From: DASVBE01 sp963770375
Lineage (GTDB): Bacteria > Actinomycetota > Actinomycetes > Streptosporangiales > Streptosporangiaceae
Direction: 5' to 3'
NCBI GenBank assembly: GCA_963770375.1
Contig: CAVYPM010000020.1
Coordinates: 87,831 to 151,830 of the forward strand
Length of the DNA: 64,000 nucleotides
Shown: piece after piece, positions 27,288-35,684 of the stretch
How the letters are laid out: every line of letters starts with the position of its first letter
How positions within the stretch are numbered: the stretch's first letter is position 1
Program-made: the position numbers and the translations under genes
Notes under the pieces: generated by a model
Told to the model about the DNA's origin: nothing
The model's database searches: none
What the model saw: the letters and a program-made list of their open reading frames with translations, nothing else

Positions 27288-27362
27288 GCCCCTTGATGGG
27301 GTGGCGCCGGTTCCTGGCGGAATACCGACACACCCCGACGGAAACCAACGAAGGGATCTAGC

Positions 27363-28637
27363 ATGCACACTTCGTTCAGCCCTCCGTCCTTCCCCAGACT
27401 CTCCGCCGCCCGGACTTCCTCCCGGAAGGTCATCCGTGCGGGCGCCGCCGCCGCGGTGGCCTTCGGAACGACAGGGGTGCTGGCGCTGGGCTCCGCGCCA
27501 GCCATCGCGGCGCCCGCCGCGTGCGGCCATCCGACCGTCACCAAGCAGTTCTTCGGCCGGGCCTTCGACTCGTACTTCAACAAGAAGCTGCCGGTCTTCC
27601 GCTACACACTGTCGAACTGCCACCGCATGCAGGTCAGGATCATCACCTACGGCGCGACCACCCAGTCGATCGTCGTGCCGGGCCGCACCGGCAAGCTGGC
27701 CAACATCGCGCTCGGGTTCCGCACCCTCAACGACTACGTGACGAAGGACAGCCCGCCGCAGGGTGGCGGCACGTACTTCGGCGAGACCATCGGCCGGTAC
27801 GGCAACCGCATCGCCAAGGGCACGTTCGTCCTCGACGGCGTCCGCTACCACCTGCCGATCAACAACAACGGCAACAGCCTGCACGGCGGCACCGTCGGCT
27901 TCGGCAACCACGTCTACAAGTCCCACATCGTGCATACCGCCGGCAGCGCGGGAGTGGCGCTGACCATCGTGAGCCCGGACGGCGACATGGGCTACCCCGG
28001 CCGCCTGACGCTGACCGTGACCTACGCCCTCAACAACAGCAACGACCTGGCCATCCACTACCACGCCACGACCAGCAAGGACACGGTCTTCAACCCCACC
28101 AACCACAGCTACTTCAACATGGCCGGTGAGGCGTCCGGCACGGTCTACGCCCAGGAAATGATCATCAACGCCAACCGCTACACCCCGACCGACAAGACGC
28201 AGATCCCGACCGGGCGCCTCGCCCCGGTGGCCGGCACGCCGTTCGACTTCCGCACCGCGCACACGATCGGCTCGCGGATCAACGTGGCCAACCGGCAGCT
28301 GCTGATCGGCCAGGGCTACGACCACAACTGGGTGCTGAACCGCGGCGGCGCCAAGCCGGGTCAGCTCACGTTCGCGGCCGCGGCCTGGGACCCGCGCAGC
28401 GGGCGGGAGATCAGGGTCTTCACCGACCAGCCGGGCGTGCAGTTCTACAGCGGCAACTTCCTGACCGGCACGCTCGTCGGCATCAGCAACCACATCTACC
28501 GGCAGGGCGCCGGGTTCACCTTCGAGACGCAGCACTACCCGAACTCGCCGAACCAGCCCAACTTCCCGACCACCACGCTCCGCAAGGGCCAGGTGTACAA
28601 CTCCACGACGATCTTCGCCTTCGGCATCCACCACTAG
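27363..28637 (+). CDS. galM: Secreted aldose 1-epimerase (galactose mutarotase)
   Basis: 424 residues with a signal peptide ending near AIAAPAA (about 49-53), so it acts outside the cell. The GalM beta-sandwich shows ITYGATTQSIVVPGRTGK, FGETIGRYGNRIAKGTF, the catalytic acid histidine in NPTNHSYFNMAG and the catalytic glutamate in TFETQHYPNSPNQPNFP. It interconverts alpha and beta anomers of galactose and glucose, and by family knowledge may act on arabinose. GAAGGGATCTAGC precedes the ATG. The LacI-type operator upstream links it to the ara/gal operons 12-20 kb away. Most cytoplasmic GalM proteins are ~340 residues; the extra length is the export signal and an N-terminal Cys-containing segment. 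Confidence 0.9.
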   Translation: MHTSFSPPSFPRLSAARTSSRKVIRAGAAAAVAFGTTGVLALGSAPAIAAPAACGHPTVTKQFFGRAFDSYFNKKLPVFRYTLSNCHRMQVRIITYGATTQSIVVPGRTGKLANIALGFRTLNDYVTKDSPPQGGGTYFGETIGRYGNRIAKGTFVLDGVRYHLPINNNGNSLHGGTVGFGNHVYKSHIVHTAGSAGVALTIVSPDGDMGYPGRLTLTVTYALNNSNDLAIHYHATTSKDTVFNPTNHSYFNMAGEASGTVYAQEMIINANRYTPTDKTQIPTGRLAPVAGTPFDFRTAHTIGSRINVANRQLLIGQGYDHNWVLNRGGAKPGQLTFAAAAWDPRSGREIRVFTDQPGVQFYSGNFLTGTLVGISNHIYRQGAGFTFETQHYPNSPNQPNFPTTTLRKGQVYNSTTIFAFGIHH

Positions 28638-28652
28638 CGAACCGAACCGCCT

Positions 28653-28699
28653 GACCGCCCCGGCTCTGCCCGCCCTGATAAGGCAGAGCCGGGGCGGTC
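28653..28699 (+). terminator. Terminator hairpin after galM
   Basis: Exact 18-base arms (28653-28670 and 28682-28699) around an 11-base loop, 16 bases past the stop. No T-run. Confidence 0.75.
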
Positions 28700-28786
28700 G
28701 CCCCACGTCCCGCCGACCGCGACCGGTCCCGCCGTGCCCACTGAAATTCAGATAGGGATACGGGATTTGCGGCGCGGGCCGCCCGC

Positions 28787-29218
28787 CTAGACCGCGGCCT
28801 GGCTGTCCAGGAACCTGGCCACCAGCCCCCGGATCACGGTGGCCATCGAGAATCCGTGTTCCGCGCACCACTCGCGCAGCTGGGCATGCTGCTCGGCCGG
28901 GAACCGCACCGGCACGACCTGCTGCCCGGTCGCCCCGGCTGCCCGCATTGATCCCGTGCCCATGATGGGCTCGAGGACCGGATCGAACGCTGGCCTGGCC
29001 AGCGGTTCCCCGCCCAGCACCCGGCGGGTCTCAGCGAAGCCACGCAGGGCCTCATGCCCGTAGCCCAGGGGCCGCTGCCGGATCAGCCAGGCCAGCACGA
29101 GATCACGCTGGTCGTCGGGCAGGGTCCCGACCGCCTGGACGAGCAGCGCTACCGGGTCCTGCTGGGCCGGCCCGGGCGCCTCGGGCGGCTCAGGCGGGTT
29201 GGGCGGGTCAGCGGTCAT
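28787..29218 (-). CDS. Ribbon-helix-helix-like DNA-binding protein
   Basis: 143 residues from ATG 29218 (GGGAGCTCAG upstream); a longer frame begins at 29332 but would read through the operator region. The N-terminal part is a Pro-rich tail followed by helices (QAVGTLPDDQRDLVLAWLI). The last ~40 residues, VPVRFPAEQHAQLREWCAEH then SMATVIRGLVARFLD, look like a CopG/Arc beta-strand plus two helices. Three GATATC palindromes at one-turn spacing in the gap to the divergent Nudix gene are a fitting target for such a dimer array, so autoregulation is expected. No toxin partner is seen next to it. Confidence 0.65.
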   Translation of the reverse strand: MTADPPNPPEPPEAPGPAQQDPVALLVQAVGTLPDDQRDLVLAWLIRQRPLGYGHEALRGFAETRRVLGGEPLARPAFDPVLEPIMGTGSMRAAGATGQQVVPVRFPAEQHAQLREWCAEHGFSMATVIRGLVARFLDSQAAV

Positions 29219-29245
29219 CTGAGCTCCCAGGGCACGAAGATCGTC

Positions 29246-29276
29246 AGCGATATCGCTCTGATATCTCACGATATCG
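29246..29276. promoter_or_regulatory. Three helically phased GATATC boxes
   Basis: GATATC at 29249-29254, 29260-29265 and 29270-29275, start-to-start 11 and 10 bp. The first extends to the 12-bp palindrome AGCGATATCGCT (29246-29257). They lie between the divergent ribbon-helix-helix and Nudix genes. Confidence 0.7.
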
Positions 29277-29325
29277 CGGCGTGCGGCAGGCCAGGGCAAC
29301 CCCGCAGGTGCGGCAGGATAGGCGG

Positions 29326-29820
29326 ATGCCACCGATCCCGATGTGCCTGTGCTTCCTGCTGCGCCCCACCCTGGACGGGCGGACCGAGGTCCTGCTGGGC
29401 CGCAAGCACGAGGGCATGGGCACCGGCAAGGTCGTCGGCCCGGGCGGCCACGTCGAGCCCGGCGAGGACCCCCGCGCCGCCGCGGTCCGCGAGGTCAAGG
29501 AGGAAACCGGCCTGATCGTCGACCCGACGTCGGCCAGCCGGCGGGCCAGCGTGGGGCACCACTTCCCGACCCGGCCGTCCTGGGATCAGCGCGTTGATGT
29601 GTTCGTGGCCACCCGCTGGCACGGCGAGCTGGCTCCGTCGCAGGAGCTCACCCCGGCCTGGTACCCGGTCGACGGCGTGCCGTACGAGCAGATGTGGAAC
29701 GACGCCCGGGAATGGCTCCCGCACGTGCTGGCCGGCCAGCGCATCGAGGCCGAGTTCGAGTTCGCCGCGGACTGCGAGACGATCACCGCGGCCCGCATCA
29801 CCCCGGCGCCGGCCGCCTAG
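29326..29820 (+). CDS. MutT/Nudix hydrolase, probable 8-oxo-dGTP diphosphatase
   Basis: 164 residues from ATG 29326; a frame from 29281 would run through the operator region. The Nudix box is complete, GGHVEPGEDPRAAAVREVKE then ETGL. The N-terminus PIPMCLCFLLRP and the C-terminal pattern WYPVDGVPYEQMWNDAREWL resemble the MTH1-like subgroup that hydrolyses oxidised purine nucleoside triphosphates. It is divergent from a ribbon-helix-helix gene across phased GATATC boxes, so its expression may be under that protein's control. Substrate assignment is by resemblance only. Confidence 0.82.
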   Translation: MPPIPMCLCFLLRPTLDGRTEVLLGRKHEGMGTGKVVGPGGHVEPGEDPRAAAVREVKEETGLIVDPTSASRRASVGHHFPTRPSWDQRVDVFVATRWHGELAPSQELTPAWYPVDGVPYEQMWNDAREWLPHVLAGQRIEAEFEFAADCETITAARITPAPAA

Positions 29821-29856
29821 CTGGCGTAACTGGCCCAGCTGGCGTAACTGGCCCAG
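29821..29856. repeat. Two perfect 18-bp tandem repeats
   Basis: CTGGCGTAACTGGCCCAG occurs twice head to tail immediately after the Nudix stop codon, in the gap to the convergent amidase. Confidence 0.8.
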
Positions 29857-29864
29857 CCTGCGCC

Positions 29865-31361
29865 CTAGGCCGACTGCTCGAACGCGTAGGCCAGCGCCAG
29901 CAGCCGGGCCTCGCCCCAGGCCGGGCCCATGAACGTGACCCCGACCGGCAGCCCGGACACCCACCCGGCCCGCACGGTCACCGACGGGTAGCCGGCCACC
30001 GCGGGCGGCCCGGCCGTGCCGAACACGTGATGGTCGCCCAGGATGTGGTCGGTCAGCCAGGCCGGGCTGCTGCTCAGCGCCACCACCGCGTCCAGCCCGG
30101 CGCCCACCAGCGCGCTGTCCAGCGCGGCCGTGGCGATCCGCCGCGCGTCCGCGCGGGCCGCCTGGTACGCCGGGTCGGCCAGGTCCCCGCTGGTCGCCTC
30201 GGACTGCTCGAACAGCTCCTGGCCGAACACCGCCTGCACGGTCGCGGCGTGCTTGGTGTTCCAGGCCATCAGCTCGGCCAGCGTCCCCGGGTGCTCCCCC
30301 GGCGCCGCGGCCAGGTACGCGTTCAGGTAGACCTTGAACTCGTGCAGCAGCGAGGCGAACTCCGGCTCGCCGATCTTGGCGTAGTCGGGCAGCTCCACCG
30401 GGTCGGTGACCTGCGCGCCGCAGGCCCGCAGCCGGGCGATCGCGGCGTCGAGCACGGCCACCGAGGCCGGCCCGGCGGCCGCTGACCCGTCCCGCCAGAT
30501 CCCGATCCTGGCCCCGTCCAGCGCACCCGGGTCCAGCAGCGACGTGTACCCGCCGTCCGGGCCCGGCATCCGGCCGGCCGCCTGGGTCCCCTCGTCCGCG
30601 GGGTCGCTGCCGGCCAGCCCGTCGAGCAGCGCGGCCGCGTCGGCCACGCACATCGTCATCGGCCCGGCGGTGTCCTGCTCGGGCGTGATCGGCACGATGC
30701 CGGACCGGCTGACCAGGCCGAGCGTCGGCTTCAGCCCGACGATCCCGCACGCGCTGGCCGGGCTGACGATCGAGCCGTCGGTCTCGGTGCCGACCGACAG
30801 CGGGGCCAGCCCCGCGGCGACGGCCACCGCGGACCCGGAACTCGACCCGGACGGGTTGCGGCCGGTGCCGTGCGGGTTGACCGCCTGGCCGCCGAGGGTG
30901 CTCCAGCCGCTGCTGGACCGGGTGGACCGGAAGTTGGCCCACTCCGACAGGTTGGCCTTGCCCAGGATGATCGCCCCGGCCTGGCGCAGCCGGCCGACCA
31001 GGAACGCGTCCCCGGTCTCGGCGCTGGCCAGCGCGGGCGAGCCCGCGGTGGCCGGCTGCCCGGCGACCGCGATGTTGTCCTTGATCAGGACCGGGATCCC
31101 GGCCAGCGGGCCGGCCGGGCCACCGCCCGCGGCCCGGTCCCAGTCGCTGGCGGCGGCCGCCCCGGCCGCGTCCGGGCTGACCTCGATCACCGCCCGGAGC
31201 TCCGGGTTGAGCCGCTCGATCCGGCCGAGGTAGAAGCCCGTCAGCGCGGCCGAGGTGAGCTGCCCCGAGGCCAGCGCCTGCTGCAGCGCGCTGACCGTGA
31301 CCGTACCGGTGCTTATGCCGGTCCCAGGAATGTTCTCGTGCGCCCAGCCAGCAGATTCCAT
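29865..31361 (-). CDS. Amidase signature family hydrolase
   Basis: 498 residues from ATG 31361. The Ser-cisSer-Lys catalytic triad is visible: Lys in GIPVLIKDNIAV, the serine-rich GRNPSGSSSGSAVAVAAG, and the nucleophile region GTETDGSIVSPASACGIVGLKP. It hydrolyses an amide bond; the substrate is unknown. GatA is unlikely because no gatB/gatC genes are nearby and the C-terminal half differs. The promoter TATTAT lies exactly 6 bases before the ATG with no Shine-Dalgarno, suggesting a leaderless message. Converges with the Nudix gene. Confidence 0.9.
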   Translation of the reverse strand: MESAGWAHENIPGTGISTGTVTVSALQQALASGQLTSAALTGFYLGRIERLNPELRAVIEVSPDAAGAAAASDWDRAAGGGPAGPLAGIPVLIKDNIAVAGQPATAGSPALASAETGDAFLVGRLRQAGAIILGKANLSEWANFRSTRSSSGWSTLGGQAVNPHGTGRNPSGSSSGSAVAVAAGLAPLSVGTETDGSIVSPASACGIVGLKPTLGLVSRSGIVPITPEQDTAGPMTMCVADAAALLDGLAGSDPADEGTQAAGRMPGPDGGYTSLLDPGALDGARIGIWRDGSAAAGPASVAVLDAAIARLRACGAQVTDPVELPDYAKIGEPEFASLLHEFKVYLNAYLAAAPGEHPGTLAELMAWNTKHAATVQAVFGQELFEQSEATSGDLADPAYQAARADARRIATAALDSALVGAGLDAVVALSSSPAWLTDHILGDHHVFGTAGPPAVAGYPSVTVRAGWVSGLPVGVTFMGPAWGEARLLALAYAFEQSA

Positions 31362-31367
31362 GATCAA

Positions 31368-31395
31368 ATAATAATGACCAGGCGCGCCCAGGCAA
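31368..31395 (-). promoter_or_regulatory. Leaderless promoter of the amidase gene
   Basis: Minus strand TTGCCT (31395-31390), 16-base spacer, TATTAT (31373-31368), then six bases to the ATG. The AT-rich block stands out in this GC-rich DNA. Confidence 0.6.
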
Positions 31396-31454
31396 GACCG
31401 GAAATCCGCCTTTCCGCAGAATTGCCGGCGGGCCGTTCCGCGCCGGGACAGGTC

Positions 31455-34046
31455 CTAGGGCCCGGTGCACGGCGGCAGGTGCTCAGGCGTGGCGAAGATG
31501 ACCACGTACGCGTTCCTGAAGACCTGCCGGTAGCGGGACGGGTCCTGGCGGAAATTGAGCAGCTCGTCGATGTGCCCGGGCCGGTACATGACGATGAACT
31601 TCACGTGCTGCCGGGTGATGATCGTCGCGGTCCGGCAGCTCAGCGGGTTGTGCAGGACCTCGCGTGAGTCGAGCAGCGGGACCAGCCCGGCGGTGGGCAG
31701 CGACCGGGGATGCTCGGTCCGGTACGCCGAGTAGGACTGCAGGCCGGTGTAGCCGCCCATGGCCAGCACGGCCCGGTTGGTGATACCCGCGTTCATCCCC
31801 GGCGTGGTGATGATCGTGCCGCCGGTGTTGTGCCGCCGCAGGAACGCGCCCGCGTCCGCGACCTCCTTGATCAGGATGCCGCCGGGCACCGGCGCGATGT
31901 CCGCCTGGGCGTCCTCGGTGACCTGGAGCCCGGCCGTGCTGAGCAGGGTCCCGGCGGCCACCACGGACAGCACCGCGGCCAGCGCCCGGCCGGCCGGCCG
32001 CCACCGGGCCAGGCCCGCCAGCGAGCGCAGCACCACGACCAGGCCGAACGCGCCAACCACGGCCAGCGGCCCGCCGAGGTCGGTCTCGAACCGGACCGGG
32101 AACCCGTCGAACGCGAACCGGCTGCCCAGGTACATGACCACGCACCAGAGCAGCAGCGTGACCGCGGTCATCACCTGGCCCGGCCGGCGCAGCCGGACCA
32201 GCCCGGCCGCCAGCGCGGCCAGCCCGAGCACGCCGAGCCAGACCACCGGCGCGCCGAGCGTGTCCAGGATCGTGGCACCGCCGTAGGCCGGCTGGCTGTT
32301 CAGCGCGATGTTCACCGCGGTGGACGTGGCGGACTGCCCGCCGGCCGCGTTGCCGTGCAGATAGGTATAGGCCGCGTAACCGGCGGCCAGCACGGCCGTG
32401 CAGGCCAGCGCGCCGGCCAGGGCCGCGGTCAGCCGGCGGGCCTGGAGCCGCTGCGCGGCCCCGCCGCCGCGGGCGATCACCAGCCAGACCAGCCCGGCCA
32501 GCCCGGCCACGGCGAGCACGAGCGCGATGTAGAGGCTGGCCACCGAGTGGTAGAACACGACCGACGCGCTGAGCACCGTGACCAGCAGGACGGACCGCAC
32601 CGACGGCTGCTGGTAGAGGGTGACCAGCGCCGCCACCGCCATCACGAGCAGGAAGTACGCGGCCGTGAGGTCCGGGTAGCGTCCCGCGGCGAAGCTCGCG
32701 TACGAGCCGGACAGGACCAGGCCGGACAGGAACGCCGCGGCCAGGCCGGGCCAGAATCCCCACAGCTTGACCGCCAGGGCGTACGCGGCCACCGCGGTCA
32801 GCACCAGCAGCGCGGGGGCCAGCACCGGGTACAGCCGCAGCGGCGGCAGCCCGGAGAACCGGCAGATCACCGCGCTCAGCGAGGCGAACCCCGGCGGGTA
32901 GACCAGGTACGAGCCGTACGCGCCGTGGGCGAGCACCTCCTGGGCCATGACCGCGTGCGAGAACTGGTCACTGCCGCGCAGGTAGGGCCAGTCGTAGCCG
33001 ACCGGCCCGGCGTAGTCCCGCACCGCGATCATCAGCAGGACCAGCGTGAGCAGGGAGCGGCGCACCCAGGCGCGGCGGTGCCAGGGCAGCTTGCCGCGGG
33101 CGCGGAGCGCGGCCCAGTCCGCCTCGGTGGCCGGGGCGGCGGCCCGCGGGCCCGGTACCGCGGCCGCGGGGTCTGCGGTCCCGGCCGCAACCGCGCCCGC
33201 CCGGCGGGCGCCGGTCCCGGTCCGCACCCCCGCCGGGAGCACGGGCCAGGCGGTGACCAGCAGGCCGGCCACGGCCATCAGGGCGAGGATGGCGATGATC
33301 TGCCAGCCCGGGGTCTGCCCGGTGGACAGGGAGATCAGCGCGATCACGCCGGCCGCCGCGATCAGCAGGGATACCCACCAGCCCTGGTCAACGGCGGGCA
33401 GCGGCAGCACCGCGCCGTCCGGGCCGACCCCGCCGGGGATGCCGCTGCCGCGCCGGCGCCGCAGAGCCGACGCGGGCACTCCGCCCGTCCCGGGGAAGGT
33501 GCCGAACCCGGGGAGCCCGCCCGGCCCCGGGAAGCCGCCCGGGCCGGGATACGCCGCGGGCGCGGGAGCGCCACCGGGCCCGGAGGCCCCGCCGGGCCGC
33601 GGGAACGCGGGCACCGGGTCGGGGCTCGGCTGGCCCGCGGACCCTGGCGCCGTCCCGTCCGGGCCGGGCCCGTGCGCGAAGCGGCCGCCGCCTTCCGGGT
33701 AGCTGGCGCTGGCCAGGCCGCCGGGGCGCAGCGGCCCGCCCTCCGGGCGCCGCCCGCGGGCCAGGCCGGCCAGCCCGCGCCGGCCCGGCCGGCCGCGGGC
33801 GATCAGCGCCAGCCAGCCGCTGACCAGCACGGCCGCGGCGGCGGCCACCGCGATCTTGAGCGACACGCCCTGATGCAGGATCCGGGCCGCGGCCAGGGCC
33901 AGCACCGGCACGGTGGCCATGGACAGCGCGGTGGACCAGGCCAGGCCCCAGCCGCGCTCGGCGCGCAGGAAGCGGGCCCAGAAGATGCCGGGAAGCACGC
34001 CGGCGCCGACGGCCGCCAGCAGGGCGCGGGTCAGGTCGGCGTACAT
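31455..34046 (-). CDS. Large polytopic membrane protein, GT-C-like architecture
   Basis: 863 residues from ATG 34046 (GGGAAG five bases upstream; a GTG at 34052 is too close to it). Two or three N-terminal spans are followed by a long Gly/Pro-rich cytoplasmic segment (about 95-225), then at least ten further spans and an external C-terminal domain. An aspartate-bearing first outer loop (GYDWPYLRGSDQFSHAVMAQ) and the overall layout resemble GT-C glycosyltransferases or DUF6541-like envelope proteins. No substrate can be named. It is next to another GT-C-like gene (35685), a methyltransferase and a PIG-L deacetylase, suggesting cell-surface glycan work. Confidence 0.7.
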   Translation of the reverse strand: MYADLTRALLAAVGAGVLPGIFWARFLRAERGWGLAWSTALSMATVPVLALAAARILHQGVSLKIAVAAAAAVLVSGWLALIARGRPGRRGLAGLARGRRPEGGPLRPGGLASASYPEGGGRFAHGPGPDGTAPGSAGQPSPDPVPAFPRPGGASGPGGAPAPAAYPGPGGFPGPGGLPGFGTFPGTGGVPASALRRRRGSGIPGGVGPDGAVLPLPAVDQGWWVSLLIAAAGVIALISLSTGQTPGWQIIAILALMAVAGLLVTAWPVLPAGVRTGTGARRAGAVAAGTADPAAAVPGPRAAAPATEADWAALRARGKLPWHRRAWVRRSLLTLVLLMIAVRDYAGPVGYDWPYLRGSDQFSHAVMAQEVLAHGAYGSYLVYPPGFASLSAVICRFSGLPPLRLYPVLAPALLVLTAVAAYALAVKLWGFWPGLAAAFLSGLVLSGSYASFAAGRYPDLTAAYFLLVMAVAALVTLYQQPSVRSVLLVTVLSASVVFYHSVASLYIALVLAVAGLAGLVWLVIARGGGAAQRLQARRLTAALAGALACTAVLAAGYAAYTYLHGNAAGGQSATSTAVNIALNSQPAYGGATILDTLGAPVVWLGVLGLAALAAGLVRLRRPGQVMTAVTLLLWCVVMYLGSRFAFDGFPVRFETDLGGPLAVVGAFGLVVVLRSLAGLARWRPAGRALAAVLSVVAAGTLLSTAGLQVTEDAQADIAPVPGGILIKEVADAGAFLRRHNTGGTIITTPGMNAGITNRAVLAMGGYTGLQSYSAYRTEHPRSLPTAGLVPLLDSREVLHNPLSCRTATIITRQHVKFIVMYRPGHIDELLNFRQDPSRYRQVFRNAYVVIFATPEHLPPCTGP

Positions 34047-34243
34047 CGTCACTTCCCGGGGAAGTCGGTTCTCCTCGCTGCCGGGTGGGCTTCCGGGCCG
34101 GAAGCGCGGCCCCGTCTGGGAGGTCAGCTGCTGGGCATCCCGTCACCGGCCAGCCGTGCGAAGCCAGGCCGGGATGCATCACTGACGGACCCGGACTCTA
34201 CCGCACGTCAACCGGGGATAAGGCCACGCATAGACTTCCGCGG

Positions 34244-34792
34244 ATGACGATGAGCATGGGGCGGCTGGACGCGGTCGCCGCGCTGGACCGGCCGGACCTG
34301 CTGGCGCCGAGCGTGGCCAAGGCGCTGGCCAACGACGATGGGACGCTGCCCGCGGCCGAGGTGGGCGTGGCGGAGATCGACCCGGACCTGGCCGACACGG
34401 CGGCGTTCTGCGAGCAGTACGGCGTCTCGCTGGACGTGTCGGCGAACTGCGTGGTGGTCACCGGCAAGCGGGACGGCGAGGCCCGGTTCGCGGCCTGCGT
34501 GATCCTGGCCACCACCCGGGCCGACGTCAACGGCGCCGCGCGCCGGGCCCTGGACGTGCGCAAGGCGTCGTTCGCGCCGGTGGACGTGGCGGTGGCGGAA
34601 ACCGGCATGGAGTACGGCGGGATCACCCCGGTCGGGCTGCCCGCGGACTGGCCGGTGTACGTGGACGCCGTGGTCGCCGCGGCGGACCGGGTCGTGATCG
34701 GCAGCGGCGTGCGCCGGTCCAAGCTGACCGTGCCCGGCGCGCTGCTGACCCGCCTCCCCGGCGCCGCCGTGATCGAGGGCCTCGGCCGCTAG
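34244..34792 (+). CDS. YbaK/EbsC (ProX-like) aminoacyl-tRNA deacylase family protein
   Basis: 182 residues from ATG 34244. The YbaK fold shows CVVVTGKRDGEARFAACVIL, KASFAPVDVAVAETGMEYGG then ITPVGLPADWPVYVD, and the C-terminal RVVIGSGVRRSKLTVPG. The family hydrolyses mischarged tRNAs such as Cys- or Ala-tRNA(Pro); the precise substrate is unknown. No ribosome site; TAGACT ends seven bases before the ATG, consistent with a leaderless transcript. Confidence 0.85.
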   Translation: MTMSMGRLDAVAALDRPDLLAPSVAKALANDDGTLPAAEVGVAEIDPDLADTAAFCEQYGVSLDVSANCVVVTGKRDGEARFAACVILATTRADVNGAARRALDVRKASFAPVDVAVAETGMEYGGITPVGLPADWPVYVDAVVAAADRVVIGSGVRRSKLTVPGALLTRLPGAAVIEGLGR

Positions 34793-34808
34793 CGCGCCGC
34801 CGCGCCGG

Positions 34809-35591
34809 TCAGGGGAGCCAGGACACGTGGCCGTGGAGCACGGCGTAGCCGACGAAGGCGACCGTGTCGATCAGCGTGTGCGCGATGATCATCGGCATTA
34901 CCCGGCCCCACCGCTTGAACAGGTAGCCGAAGATCAGGCCCATCGCGGCGTTGCCGAGGAAGCCGCCGAACCCCTGGTACAGGTGGTAGGAGCCGCGCAG
35001 GACCGCGCTGAACACGATCGCCTGCCACGGTGACCAGCCCAGCTGACCGAGCCGCCGCAGCAGGTACCCGAGGACCAGGATCTCCTCCAGGATGCCGTTC
35101 TGCGCGGCGTTGAGGACCAGCACCGGGATCCGCCACCACACCGGGGGCAGGCTCTCGGCCACCACGTTGAGGCTCACGCCGAGGTGGAATGCGATCAGGT
35201 AGAGCCCCAGGCCGGTGCCGCCGATCAGCGCGGCGAGCGCCGCGCCGCGGAGCCCGTCCCTGGCCGGCTGGGACAGGTCCGCGCCGATGTCGGACAGGCC
35301 CTCCCCGGAACGGGCCAGCAGATACCAGACCAGCGCCACCGGGGCCAGCCCCTGGGCCAGGCTGACCAGCTGCAGCGCCAGGTCGAGCCAGGGGCGGCCG
35401 GGGGCCAGCGTGCCGACCAGCAGGGCCTGCTGAGTGCTCAGCGCCTGCGGTGCGGTCAGCGAGCCGATCAGCTCGACCAGCGCCCTGACGCCACTGGCGC
35501 CCAGGGAGACGGCAAAGACAACGAAGATCTCCCAGCCGATCAGTCGCCTGGGTGTCAGACTGACGCTGGTCTCGTCCTCCTGCACGGCCAC
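34809..35591 (-). CDS. CPBP family intramembrane metalloprotease
   Basis: 260 residues, about seven membrane spans. CAAX/bacteriocin-processing motifs are present: EE in NGILEEILVLGYLLRRLG, histidine in SYHLYQGFGGFLGN and the final MIIAHTLIDTVAF. Members cut prenylated or other membrane substrates or confer bacteriocin immunity; no partner gene is obvious. GTG start at 35591 with TAAAGT six bases upstream on the same strand, another probable leaderless gene. A second GTG two codons later is possible. Confidence 0.86.
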   Translation of the reverse strand: MAVQEDETSVSLTPRRLIGWEIFVVFAVSLGASGVRALVELIGSLTAPQALSTQQALLVGTLAPGRPWLDLALQLVSLAQGLAPVALVWYLLARSGEGLSDIGADLSQPARDGLRGAALAALIGGTGLGLYLIAFHLGVSLNVVAESLPPVWWRIPVLVLNAAQNGILEEILVLGYLLRRLGQLGWSPWQAIVFSAVLRGSYHLYQGFGGFLGNAAMGLIFGYLFKRWGRVMPMIIAHTLIDTVAFVGYAVLHGHVSWLP

Positions 35592-35684
35592 GTCTGGACT
35601 TTAGCCGGTAGAAAGGTCTGTGCCGCGCGGCCACCGGGCTGCGCCGGGAGGCTCAGCAGGCCATCGGGAGGACAGGGCAGATCA

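Larger units (their letters stand above)
26947..27362. other. Divergent intergenic region between DUF4192 gene and secreted epimerase gene
   Basis: About 415 bases, no supported gene. It is less GC-rich than the surroundings at 27000-27050. It holds two inverted repeats (26999-27041), a possible rightward TTGGAC-17-TATGCC pair starting near 27042, and the LacI-type operator at 27271. Confidence 0.5.

Noticed and set aside
28787..29820. Toxin-antitoxin module formed by the ribbon-helix-helix and Nudix genes
   Set aside because: The genes are divergent, the Nudix protein is a typical MutT-like enzyme, and no toxin fold is present.
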